From positions 20,234,162 through 20,298,161 of the forward strand of contig CM060855.1 in assembly GCA_030737835.1 (NCBI GenBank): a stretch of DNA of 64,000 bases, given 5' to 3'. This document shows positions 47,822 through 59,537 of the stretch, one piece after another (position 1 is the stretch's first letter; each line of letters begins with the position of its first letter). The position numbers were made by a program, and so were the translations under genes. The stretch comes from Acorus gramineus (lineage: Eukaryota > Streptophyta > Magnoliopsida > Acorales > Acoraceae). The notes beneath the pieces are model-generated. The model ran no database searches. It saw only the letters and a list, made by a program, of their open reading frames with translations, and had not been told where the DNA came from.

Positions 47822-50800
47822 TGTCACGCCCCAGGGCCGGCCGACCCCGAGACGCGGCAAGTGTATATATGATATCAGTAACACACAGGAGTTCAATAAT
47901 ATACCATAAACAAGCAACTAGAATGACACACAGACAACAAGGAGGCTGACATGATATATACACCAAATGCGGAAGCGAAAGACTGAATCTGTAAATAAAA
48001 CATACTACAGACTCGATACACAATCATCTGTCCTGTGAGAGCCAATATACACAATATACAACTGAATATATACAAACGCGTGCTCAAGCACGAGAATAAA
48101 TACATACAGCCAAAAAGGGATGCTGATAGCCTCTACCACTCGCGGGACGTAGCGCTGCTCCGCTACTGAAGGAATCCCTCGGAAGGCTCCTCCTGCTGAT
48201 CCGGCTCAGTGGCAACTGGAGAAAACAATTATGCGAGGGGTGAGCCACACGCTCAGTGAACAGCACAACCCATGCATCACAGCTATATTAACCACAATTT
48301 ATACAACAACCAGCCTCAAAGTGGCTTAACATCATAAATCCAGTGGTTCGTACATCGCCGAACCACCACACCCTCACCCTCACCCCCAATATGGTGACGT
48401 AGGATATTGGGACATACTAGTCTAATAATCATCCTTAGACCACAATTCCACAAACCAGTGGGTCACCTCATGGCTGACCCACCACACCCTCACCCTCACC
48501 CTCAATGGGTGACATAGGATATTGGGACTGACTAGGCTGTTGGTCACCCTTGGTCCACCGATAGTCTCTCCTCCACTCCGTAGGCCGCTTGGCCTTCACC
48601 CACAACTTCAGCACAGTCCGTCACAAATATCGGGAGGCGCCTACTGATGGGAGCCCTCGGAAGGGACGGCCTTTCCAACGCTGGGGCAGTCTCTACACGG
48701 ATCCAACGAAGGGAAACAGAACAGCCTATCCATACGCATATGATCCACTCGGATCCGCCGACCACACATCTCTACAACTCTAATGCCTTGAATTCTTCAG
48801 AATTCCAACAGGGCGCATAACCAGGATGCGGGGAAACATGCATTATAAAATAAAGAGGTTGGAATATTAACGGGGAAAGAATCCTTGGGAGGGCAGCATG
48901 AGGTCCCGATATAGGACATCCCGACAACCAAACAAGGAACACGGAGTACCCTAGCCCGGGTCTCACCGCTGTCCTCGCGAGGCCCCTCCCCTATAATATT
49001 CACTAAGACAGCTAAATAATCACATGCTCGCATTTTATTTAAATAAATTAAACTAAATAGGAACATGCATCGGTCGGGGCTTTCCTAGCATGGAAACATG
49101 ATAACAGGGTGCATGGTTCTTATACGGGTCCTAAGGGTATAAGTCCCTAGCATACAAAGTCTAGGGTGACATGCATACTACACATTATCATGCTTACACA
49201 GTTTTCATATTAAACAGGTTAATATTTACTATGGTGCCCCAGGGGAGGACGGTACACGCCCAAGTGCATATAACGCCTCCCTACTGGGTTGGATTGTCCC
49301 ACTCACCGGAATCTGGGTCGTCGCGCGACCGTCCGTCAAGATCTGCAAGACAGGCATTTATACGGTGAGTAAAATACATAAATACATCAAAAATACTCTA
49401 AAATACACCAAAAGAACCCAACACTCGGGCAAACGTACATACGGCCCGTACGCACGTTAGCTCGAGCACCCCGACTCACTCCCGCACCCCCGGCAACCAC
49501 CCGCACGGCCACCCGTCCCCGGATGCACCGCCGCGCCTCAGCCCGCGCACCCAGGCGCACCGCCGGGCCCCTGCTCGCGCACCTGGACATGCAGCCGAGC
49601 CACCCGGGTGCACCGCGCGCCCACTGCGCCCCGCCGCAGCAGCCCGCGCGCACCCCGCACGCCCCGCGCTGACCCGCGAACACACCGCACGCCCCGCGCG
49701 TCCAGCGCCTCGCCCCGCGCGCACCCCGCGCGCACCACCGCCCCGCTCCGCGCGCACTCCGCGCGCACCACCAGCCTCGCACCCACTGCCCTCCTCACCG
49801 CGCGCACGCCTGCGCCTCTGCGCAGCGCCCCACGCGCATGCTCCTCTGCGGTGCCCAGCGCCCAGCGCTCAGCACCCGCGACCAGCTCCCACCGCTCAGC
49901 GCCCAGCACCTGGGACCCTCACCCAGCGCCCACGCACACGCCAGCGCAACACGCGCCCAGCGCGCCTGGAAGCACGCGCCCAGCGCGCCTGCCAGTCTGC
50001 CTGCGCTGCTGCCCGCGCTGCCTGCCTGCGCGCATCGCCGAGTGGCCCGAGCACCGCTCGCCTGCACGCCTAGGCACTGCTCGCCTGATGCCCGAGCACC
50101 TCCTGCCCAGCACGCCTGCGCGCCCAGCCTGCCTGCCCGGCCTGCCAGCGCGCACAGCCCAGCCAGCCTACCCGGCACGCCTAGCCCTGCCAGCCCTACC
50201 CAGCGCGCCCAGCACGCCCGCAGCACCACCCGAGCGCACGCCGCGCGCACGCCTGCGCGCACACACTCGCGCGCCCGGCCACCTGGTGCGCCTGCCTGCT
50301 GCGCCCGCTGCTAACTCACCCGGGACAGCCGCCCACCCTGCCCGGACTGCCTAACCCCCTAGCCCGACCACCCAACTCCCACCCCCGGCCACCAATGGCC
50401 TCCGACCACCACCCACAGCCCTCCGACGGCCACCCACCGCCGCCGACCACCACCCAACCTCATATCCACCCTCCTAACATACATCTAAGCATGAAAAGAG
50501 AGGAAAAAGGGCTTACCAAGGGAAGGAGAGGATGTTCGGTAGCTCTTCGCGCACCGAAACCTTTCCCCAAAGGCCTCCAACACCGAGATCTTCCTTGGCC
50601 CTCGAATTGGCCCAAATCAGAGGAGAAAAGAGGGGGGATGAAGGGGCCAAACTTCTCGGAATCCGGATTTGAAGACACCGGGGTGTAGATCGGGACCCGA
50701 TCTACACTTCCTAGGTTTTAGGTTTTAAGCTTCAAGCCCTCCAAGAGGCTCAAAAGCTTGAAAAAGAGAGAGGGGAAGAGAGAAATCAAAAGGGAGAAGA

Positions 50801-51265
50801 TGATGAATAGTGAAGAGCACCTTTTTGCTTTCATTAAATAGTCAAACCCCACTTGAATTAGGCTAATCAAGATTAATTAGGGTTTAAGCTAGCTTAGGGA
50901 GGCTTAAGTGTGGTTTGACCCTAGTCAACCCAACCACACTAAAATCCAAAATCATTTGACCAAGTCAAGGGTCCACATTGACCAAGTCAAAGTCTCCCAA
51001 GACTTCTCGCTCGGTCAAAACCCGGATACGCCACGAAACTGTGAAATTCAGAACGTTACCGAAATTCGACGAAATTTTCGTGAGAGGCCTAAAATGGCAC
51101 CAGGACACCTAATATGCAGTTATATTTTCAATCGGAGTCCTCTAACTCAGGACGATAGCTAACAGTCCAAAATTTTAGCGGTTCTGATCGAAAACCGAAA
51201 AAAACGAAAAACTGCCAGAACGCTCCAACGGTTACCAGCAGGTTAAAAGTGACACATATATAACA
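47822..51265 (-). mobile_element. Family I solo LTR nested in the family II LTR
   Basis: Perfect 5 bp duplication CCCAC (47817-47821, 51266-51270). 3444 bp. It carries the LTR intron (49343-50516), the palindrome near 50690 and a short tandem module at about 48340-48540. Confidence 0.93.
49343..50516 (-). other. Putative GC-rich intron inside the family I LTR
   Basis: Minus-strand donor CCCTTG then GTAAGCCC at 50516; acceptor CTGTCTTGCAG ending at 49343, then ATCTTGACGG. Centre (49480-50350) is nearly all G/C. Confidence 0.6.
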
Positions 51266-51960
51266 CCCACGCCTAGCACTGGTAGGCACGATTAGTCTAA
51301 CATGCGCAATTATAATAGGAGAATTCTATCGCAGTTATATACATGGTCCACATGCACGATAACATAATAATTGACTATAGGGGTCCTCCTAACATGAATA
51401 CACATCATAAGCAACATATCATACAAAGCATGGCCTAGCTACACATGCATACAAGGGCATTAATCATGCAAGCACGCAACATACAACCTAACATGTGTTG
51501 GATATCACCATCTTAAAAGGGCAACAAAGGGTTAAGCGCAATCTTGTGCATCAACTGGCGCATGCCAGTATTCCCAAGCGAACCTGAGTCAAGTAGGAAC
51601 CACATCTACTTACTCAGTTCGCGCAAAGAAAGGGCGAGAGAGAGATGAAGCCTCATCATCTCACGAAGGTCATAGATTTGCCCCCAACAAGATGGGTGCA
51701 ACAACTACACCACACCCTCAAGTCTCTATAACAAGGAAACATTAGGCATGTACCCGAATATTAACCCAAGCTTGATTATGCTAGATATATTTAATATAAG
51801 GGTAGTATTACAAGACTACCTAAGGCATGTCATATTCTATACATCCGCTAAGATGCACCATAGATGCGCGATACATGACTACGTGCATCGAACGCTTCCC
51901 GAAGGGTTGGATCGAACCACTAACAAATATTCGAATCACCGCGCATCCGGTCTACGAGAT

Positions 51961-52623
51961 CTGCAAGACACAACACAATATAGATAAACCACGTGCTCAA
52001 ATCGAATATAAAGCTTCCTGACACATGTGTAAGTCTACTTAATGGAGAAACCAACTCTTAATATTGCCTATAACATGCATAAATAACTCATTGACACAGC
52101 CATGTAAAACTAGTGCATTTGCAGCAAACAGTCTTACTCTTTGAGATCCACAACATCCAATACACATCCACAAATTATGAACTAAATCACACACATTCTC
52201 TAACATGTTAGGATCATAATCCGTGAAGACATCATAACCTAATTTAGCATCTACATGCCTGAAATAAAATGTTTCCAGAAACTAATCAAATCCTACAAGA
52301 ATCTGGACAGGCCATGCAAAACAGGTCATAACTTATAACACAGATATCATATTGACACCAAATTTCATATATAACATCTAGACACATAGATGATCATATT
52401 ACATGGGACACAAGCCTCAAAATATGCCTCTAAGTACTAGTTCCACAAAGATCTTAAGGAGACAGAAAATCTGCCTTACTTACAACACAAAGCCACCCCA
52501 TTCATGCATAAACACAAACACCTCATGTGCAGCAGCAATTACATCTAACATCACTCTCCCAACAGCACCCACACATACTCACATGTGCTGAAAAACCAGT
52601 AGAAAGAAGAGGGGAAAGCTTAC
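51961..52623 (-). other. Putative intron inside the family II LTR
   Basis: Minus-strand donor TCTCTTG then GTAAGC at 52623; acceptor GTGTCTTGCAG ending at 51961, followed by ATCTCGTAGAC. AT-rich, unlike the family I intron at the same place. Confidence 0.55.
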
Positions 52624-54149
52624 CAAGAGAGGGGGGAGGGATGGGGAGATGTGGGAGCTCACACGCGTGCCCACGACCACCTCGACCACCACCACCACTA
52701 CCACCACCTCAATCTTAGCCTCTCTTCTTCTTGCTGAACCAAAGGGGAGGGGAAACAGGGGATACATGAGGGAACTAGAGGAGGAGGAGAAAGAAGAGGC
52801 AACAACACAACATATGCACACACAAACCTTGCTCTTCCTTCAGGTGCTTCTTCTTCTCCATCACCTTCTCCTTCTATTTCTCTTCTAACACACACACATG
52901 AGAGGGAGAGAAGAGAAAAAGAAGCCTCAGATGGATTTATTTTGCTTGAGAGAGAGAGAGAGATTCAATAACAAATAGGGGGCTTTTAATGAAAATAAAG
53001 GGGGGTTGAAAGGACCAAATCGTCCCTGACAAGAAATTTTGGACATGCTTCACTAGAACAGCCATAACTTCAACCATATAGCTCCGAATTGCAGAATTCA
53101 AAATCCATTCGAAATACAAGAAGCTTATCTACAACTTTCATGTTTATGCCAAGATCAAATAACCCTTCCATCTATTCCAAAATATGAGCTAAACATCAAA
53201 CAGGGCTGCTGCCAGGATCTTCTCATCCCCAAGGTATAATCGGAAAAATACCCATAACTTTTACTACATGAATCCAGTTGATCTATTTCCAATTTTGTAT
53301 GAAAGCTAACTCAAAACTAAATATCTCATGACAAAATCAGATTTAAATCTCTTCATCTTGGATATTAACAAAATTAAATTCGAATACCAATCGGAATTGC
53401 ATAACTTCTAAAAAGACGTCAGAATGCAACGAAAATTTACAGGAAAGCCAATGTCAGTACCAGCAGAACAATTATGCAATCAGAACACTCCAACTCCCGC
53501 AGGTAGCTAAAAGCCAAAATTTTTAGCGACTCCGATTGAAAAATAAGACTTCAATTGACACAGGCATAACATATCTCGTCCATTCCAACGCACACACACA
53601 AATAGAGGTGAGTGTTTCTTGTAAAAAGAAGATATTTATTCCATGAAGTATGTATGTTTTTAGTTATTCTCATTAAGAAATGTAATAATAAAGTTTTATT
53701 GTTTAGTTGATAATGAATAAATTTTCAGTGCTGCTACCCGGGCCCAAATATTAAGCCCCATTGTTGAGCCCCAATAGGTGGCATAATCCTATTGGTCCCT
53801 TGCTTGACTTTTTCTAACCACCAAAAGGCCAATTACACAACTACCCTTATCATGATTTTAAAAATTCGCTCCAATTAGATCATACCGCCGTTAATCCTCG
53901 TTACAAAATCCCAAAAAACGCGGGGTCATTAATCCTTCCACCCATAATAATTTTTTTCAAAAAAAACTAACAAACTAGGGTTTCTAATTTGGGCGTTCAG
54001 ACGATTTCAAAATTTGGCAAATTCAGTCGAACGAAGGAGAAACGGCGATCAGGAGTGATCTGATCTTCTTCCCCAAAAAAATATAGACGACAATGGCGAA
54101 AAACAAAGGTTACATTTCTTGCAAATCGTCCATACCTACTCGGTTTTTT

Positions 54150-54775
54150 GTTTTTTTTTTTGTGCGACATAAACATACACATTAGATTAATTTTTTGCAC
54201 TTCTTGCAAATGTGGAATCCAATCAAGAAACTGTCTCAGTTGTCAAATTTTTCCTTCCGTGCATCGTTTTTTTTTTTTTTTTTTGTGCGATATAAAAATA
54301 CACATTAGATTAATTTTTTGCACTTCTTGCAAATGTGGAATCCAATCAAGAAACTGTCTCAGTTGTCAAATTTTCCCTTCCGTGCATCTGAATTTCATCC
54401 GTTAATACTGTGTATCTGAAATTCACCAGTGTATCTTGATTTGGGAATCCAATCAAGAAACTGTCTCAGTTGTCAAATTTTTCCTTCCGTGCATCTGAAT
54501 TTCATCCGTTAATACTGTGTATCTGAAATTCACCAGTGTATCTTGATTTGGGAATCCAATCAAGAAACTGTCTCAGTTGTCAAATTTTCCCTTCCGTGCA
54601 TCTGAATTTCATCCGTTAATACTGTGTATCTGAAATTCACCAGTGTATCTTGATTTGGGAATCCAATCAAGAAACTGTCTCAGTTGTCAAATTTTCCCTT
54701 CCGTGCATCTGAATTTCATCCGTTAATACTGTGTATCTGAAATTCACCAGTGTATCTTGATTTGGAAAATCACAA
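54150..54775 (+). repeat. Minisatellite of 107 bp units in the outer element
   Basis: GGGAATCCAATCAAGAAACT recurs at 54443, 54550 and 54657 (107 bp period), each unit with two GTATCT motifs. Two earlier units of about 124 bp (from 54150 and 54276) carry a T-run with GTGCGA(C/T)ATAAA instead. Short frames here (CTSCKCGIQSRN) are repeat translations. Confidence 0.9.
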
Positions 54776-55664
54776 ATTTGACATTCTACAAATGTTTTAT
54801 GTTTTCCTGTGCACACCGTTCATATTCTGCATCGAATGATACAATTGGCGTGTAATATCAGATACTTGTATATGAAAATCAATATACTGTGCAATGGTTT
54901 ATTATCACATATTAAGATTTATGTATCTTAAAAAAAATTTAATTTTAATTTAAATCCCTTTGGTGTATCTGAAAATATAACTGTATTTGTTAAATAAAAC
55001 AAATGGTAAAAATGATAATATGTAAGATAGTTGTATCTGAAAACCAAAATCTGTGCAATGGAAGCTTATAAATATTGATTTTATATAGCAAATAATGTTT
55101 TAACATTTATCGCAAATCCCTTTGGTGTATCTGAAAATAGCAAACATCTGATAGAGTAGTTTGGTGTGGGATCTAGCTGGTATGCATGTTTATACAAATA
55201 CACTTGCTGATAAAGAGGTTTTTTACCTATCTGCAGATTTGTTTTAGCAACTGCTGAATTCATGTTTAAGATACACCTGTATCTTAAAAAAAGTGTAATA
55301 CTATGACAGCATATTAGGCATTTTAGAATATATTGAATAGTGATGGATTGTTCTGCATCTAAGAATCAGTATGTGTGTAATTCTGTAGTTCCAAAAGAAC
55401 GAGTTGCTGAACCCAGAAGAAACAAAGCGTACTATCCCCAATACCGATTTACAATTCACAGAATTTTTGAAACGTTCGCTACTATCTTGTCCACATTTTG
55501 CTGATCAGCCAAATCAATCACTTCCTTTGGTAAACTGGTTTCCATTTCACATAAATCGTGGATGTCTTCCAAATAATTTGATTCTTCAAATGTGTCATCT
55601 ATATAATCGTTCTCACTGCCTGTTGAAAAATAGAAAAGTAGTCACATGTTATAAAATTAAAATT

Positions 55665-55960
55665 AAGATACAGTGCTGTATCTTAAAACCAAAACAAACC
55701 ATGTGGATTTTGAATTACCAGACATGTTAATTAGCAGTACATATTTTCAAATAAAGTCCTTCAAACCTTTATATATATATAAGTATATGACAATTAGCAA
55801 TTAAATATTGATCAAGTACACATTAATCAATTCCATAGAAATAAAATGTCAAAAATTCATTTTAAGATACAGTGCTGTATCTTAAAACCAAACAAAAACC
55901 ATGTGGATTTTGAATTACCAAACATGTTAATTAGCAGTACATATATCTTAAATAAAGTCC

Positions 55961-56002
<42 letters not shown>
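55665..56002 (+). repeat. Tandem repeat of 199 bp, second unit split by the inner element
   Basis: AAGATACAGTGCTGTATCTT starts units at 55665 and 55864. The second unit stops in a (TA)n run at about 56002 and resumes after the inner element at 62346 with GACAATTAGCAATTAAATAT. This shows where the inner element landed. Confidence 0.85.
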
Positions 56003-56020
<18 letters not shown>

Positions 56021-56023
56021 AAC

Positions 56024-57172
56024 GATGGGGTGCGGTCGTGCGACCGTGCACCCCATCGTGCGCTCGGTGTTCTCGGCCGTCCGATCGCTGATCTCACGAT
56101 CGGACGGCTGATGGTGGTTTAAAAAAAAAAAGAAAAAAGAAAAGCAAACCGGATGAAACCGGTTGCCTCGAATGACTCCCCCCAAGTCTCCCTCTCCCCT
56201 CTCTCTCCTCTCATTCTTCTCTTCTCCTCTTCGACTCAACAGAGAAAAAAGGGCCCTCTCTCTCCTCTCCTTCTCCTCTTCTCCTCTTCGATTCAACATA
56301 GAAAAAAAGGGGGAGCAGCACCACCTATTGCGGCCTCATCCGCTCGGCCACCCCCACCCCTCCCCGTGCTCGTCGACGCTCAGACACCCCACCCCTCCTC
56401 GTGCTCGTCGACGCTCGGCCACCGCCACCCTCCCCGTGCTTGACGACCACCGGCCACCCCCACCCAATCGAGGTTTTTATCTGATTTTTTTTTTCCAGAT
56501 TTAGGGTTTTCTTTTCAGATTTATTTTGAAGTCTTGGTTTTTATTTGATTTTTTTTCAGTCATGGGGTTTTCTTTTTCAGATTTATTTTGAAATATAGGT
56601 TTTTATCTGATTTTTTTATAGTCATGGGTTTTTTTTTCAGATTTGTTTTACTTTGTAGATGTTTATTGAGGAAGACATTTGGAGCCCCCCCAAAAAAAAA
56701 ATTGATAGATGAAGCCGGTGGTGGACGAGGAGATTTGTAGCAGCACACCCCTGACATGATTTGGAAATAGGAGTAAGTGCATAATACACACATTGGATTA
56801 CTTTTGATGTTACATCTGAAATGAATATGATTTTTCTTTTGACATTATATGCAGATCCTGGAGCACCTATGATTGTCAATTGTGTAAAGAAGAAGAGTGT
56901 GAGGTTGACTCATTTTTTTTCATTTTATTATATTTGTAAACAAGTCTATCTGAATCATGTTTTGTTTTTATTTGATAATAGGTTGTGGAGATTACAAAAG
57001 GAAGTAGTAAAGTCAAATGTGAACTTGATAAGAAAGCTGGGATGATTAAGGTATGCATTCATGCTTGTGTAAATGTTTTGAATTTCATCATGTCTTTTGA
57101 TCATGTATAGATAAAACTCCTTGACTTATTAAAACACCAATGTCCAATCAAAATTCAAAATAAGATTGTTTT
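56024..57172 (+). repeat. Left terminal inverted repeat of the inner element
   Basis: From the tip: two hairpins (GATGGGGTGC.../...GTGCACCCCATC and GGCCGTCCGATCG/CGATCGGACGGC), a CT-rich part, a Pro-coding C-rich part with three similar units (CCGTGCTCGTCGACGCTC), T-rich CAGATTTATTTTGA repeats, then pyrophosphatase exons. It ends TAAGATTGTTTT. Confidence 0.88.
56711..57050 (+). pseudogene. Captured soluble inorganic pyrophosphatase fragment (left TIR)
   Basis: Three exon pieces of a plant soluble pyrophosphatase (hydrolyses PPi to phosphate). 56711-56772 encodes TRRFVAAHP, stop, HDLEIG; the family has Trp where the TGA stands. A GTAAGT donor follows. 56855-56883 encodes PGAPMIVNC, preceded by TATGCAG. 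56982-57050 encodes VVEITKGSSKVKCELDKKAG plus MIK, between GATAATAG and GTATGC. Splice sites are kept, so genomic DNA was captured, not cDNA. Catalytic Asp residues lie further downstream in the family and are absent. The same fragment with the same stop is in the right TIR. Not functional. Confidence 0.85.
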
Positions 57173-57353
57173 GATGAAACTCCTTGACTTATTTTGATTC
57201 GAATTTTGATTCGAACCTCTGCCTCAGGCATTTTGGACTGATTACTATGAAAACTAAAAATTTTTTTATGCATCTCTATGATCTGAGTGCAATGGATCAT
57301 ATCAACTTGCAGTTTTCTGTGAATCAATGATGTTTTTGAGGTTTATGGACTCA

Positions 57354-57476
57354 GGGTCCGTTTGGGACCATGGCGGATCATTCGGTGTTTGAAAAAATGG
57401 AAAGCGTTGTTTCTGGAGCTTCTTAAATGCGGAAAAAAATTGGGTTAGAAACGATTCTCAAGGTCCAAACGAGGCC
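57354..57476. mobile_element. Small MITE-like insertion, 123 bp
   Basis: Ends GGGTCCGTTTGGGA and TCCAAACGAGGCC are roughly inverted; TCA flanks both sides. This resembles a Harbinger-type MITE with a 3 bp duplication. Confidence 0.5.
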
Positions 57477-57952
57477 TCAATTTAAATCGGTAGAGATTTT
57501 TATTTAAGTGGTGTGTGATGAGAGTCATGAGACTGGAGCTCTATATCTAACTTAATGTTGTAAAAAGCATTAGGTGCTAGTTGAAAAATTGGTGACTGAC
57601 TAGGGATTAATTGGCTACGCGGAGATTAATTCGTTACTTTCAAAAAAACTTGAATGCATTTGATGTGAAAGAAATAGTTTGCAATGTTTTACTTGATCCC
57701 TTTATTATGGGTGAATGTTGTGATTTCATGAAAACAGTACACTTGCAATTTCCCCATCTTATAAACCCTTGTTTGGAACTAGGCCAGCAATCCATTGCCT
57801 ATTTTTTGTTGTTGTGTTTTTTATAGCCATGTAGCATTGCGTCTTGGTTTCTCTGCAGTTTTGCTTCTTACTTTAATAAAAGTTTCTGTTAACACATCCA
57901 AGAAATAATGCACAACTTAATGACAGTCATAGCTTTAACCTTGTGCTTGCCA

Positions 57953-58240
57953 TTTTTTTTTTCTAGATAAGTGTTTCCTTGTTAAATCTTACCCTATCAA
58001 TGAGAGAAACTCAGATCCATGACCCCTTAATGAACAGGGAATATCAATGCCTAGTTGCCAAGAGGTGGTCAGTAAAATTGATTTTTAATGAAGATTATTT
58101 TTTTTTCTAGATAAGTGTTTTCTTGTTAAATCTTACCCTATCAATGAGAGAGACTCAGATCCATGACCCCTTAATGAACAGGGAATATCAATGCCAAGTT
58201 GCCAAGAGGTGGTCGGTAAAATTGATTTTTAATGAAGATT
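57953..58240 (+). repeat. Tandem duplication, 144 bp unit
   Basis: CTAGATAAGTGTTT recurs at 57963 and 58107; both units contain CAGATCCATGACCCCTTAAT and AAGAGGTGGTC(A/G)GTAAAATT. Non-coding. Confidence 0.9.
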
Positions 58241-58584
58241 ATTTTTTTTATCTTTCTTTTCCTAGTTAAATATTATCCTATCCGCATGAGTAAGACTTGC
58301 CCACACTTTTATCATATACTTGCCATGTAGGTTCTTAGGAGGGGGTGATTGGTCGAAAACATCAACCAAGTTCTAGGAATCATTGGTCTAAACATTAAGT
58401 CCTTTTTCTCATTGTTTGTTGCCATTTCTTTTTGGTGTTCAAGGCATTCAACTGTGAGCCAATATGTTTTTTGATAATCTGATGGCTTTTAATTTTATGT
58501 CTCAATCAAAATTCAAAATTTTCAGTGAAGATTCATGGCACATGTTTTTCAATTTCCTTCTGTTTCACTCATTTCCTTGTGCAG

Positions 58585-59537
58585 ATGGACATCTTTTTGA
58601 GAGTGATAAGAACCATCCCTTTGAGAGTGAAGAGCTCCGACAAGATCAGTGATGTCAAAGCTAAGTTACATGAAACAGTGGGAGTCAGAGCTAGCCTCCA
58701 GAAGCTATTTTATGGAGACAACCACTTAATGGATGACAAGACCTTGGCTGATTTTGGCATAGCTAGGAACTCTACTCTGAACATGTATATCTCTAGTGAA
58801 AGTGAAGAACAAATATTCATCAAAACTTCAAAAGGGAACACAATTACACTTGAAGCGAAGAGCTGGGAAACTATCCATACCATCAAAACCAAGATTAGTG
58901 AAAAGGAGGGGGTTCCACTTGGACAGCAAGCTCTTTTCTACGCCGGTAGATCACTGGAAGACATTCATTCACTGAACTTCTATGGTATCAAAAAGCATTC
59001 CACCCTTCATTTGGTCTTATACAATGATGGACTGCAAATTTCTGTTGCCACCCCACATGGAGAAACTATCACTCTGAATGTGAAGACAAGTTATACTGTG
59101 TATGATGTGAAGATGCTGATCGAGAGCAAGACGGGTCTACAACAGAGCCTTCAGAGACTGACCTACAATGACCGAACTCTTCAAGACTCGGTGACCTTAG
59201 CAGAATGTGAAATTCATGAACACGTAGTATTTAAAGCCATCCATTTGTTGATTTTGTTCCAAATATTCATTGTGAGTGGAAACACATATACACTTGATGT
59301 TTATAGCAATGACACCATTGACAGCATTAGAGGAAAGATCTCTATTAACATTCATAATAATATCTTTTAACAAATAATTGCAAGATGCAGATGCTTAGGC
59401 ACTTGGATCAGTGTTTCGACAAGGATGATCATACACTGAATGATTATTCCATAGAGATTGGGTCAAGGATGATCCAACTTGAGCAATCCTCTAGCCCCAT
59501 GAAACCTGTGACTATATATGCAACTATCATAAGGTGA
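58585..59537 (+). pseudogene. Ubiquitin-like tandem-repeat protein gene, fourth repeat frameshifted
   Basis: ATG at 58585 directly follows an intron-like acceptor (CCTTGTGCAG), as in polyubiquitin genes with a leader intron. The frame gives 261 residues to a stop at 59370. Ubiquitin-like repeats: 1-73 (MDIFLRV...STLNMYI), 75-149 (IFIKTSKGNTITLEAKSWET...STLHLVL) and 150-222 (ISVATPHGETITLNVKTS...TLQDSVTLAE). A fourth starts at about 227 (FIVSGNTYTLDV...TIDSIRGKI), then the frame is lost; its end (DHTLNDYSIEIGSRMIQL) is in another frame at 59385-59537. No repeat ends in the RLRGG tail, so ubiquitin-type processing or conjugation is not expected. It lies between the TIRs, so it was probably captured. 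The first three repeats stay open over 0.7 kb, so a translated product is not excluded. Confidence 0.8.

Larger units (their letters stand above)
46359..53571 (-). mobile_element. Family II solo LTR with nested family I solo LTR
   Basis: Perfect 5 bp duplication TATCT (46354-46358, 53572-53576). On the minus strand it starts TGTTATGCCTGTGTCA and ends GGGGCGTGACA. 3.77 kb after removing the insert. It keeps the CT-rich leader and the intron 51961-52623, plus the repeated module near 47160-47520. Confidence 0.93.

Noticed and set aside
54148..54405. Cys-rich frame CTSCKCGIQSRNCLSCQ as a zinc-finger gene
   Set aside because: It is a translation of the minisatellite units; the same peptide repeats and has no conserved spacing to a known finger.
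54210..54775. Possible CRISPR-like regular spacing
   Set aside because: Repeats are head-to-tail 107 bp units with no unique spacers, in plant nuclear DNA.
56153..56504. Pro/Ser/His-rich frames in the TIRs (also 61863-62216)
   Set aside because: Several frames are open in C-rich repeats with no domain. I treat them as simple sequence in the TIR; they might be captured GC-rich exon DNA, but nothing identifies a source.
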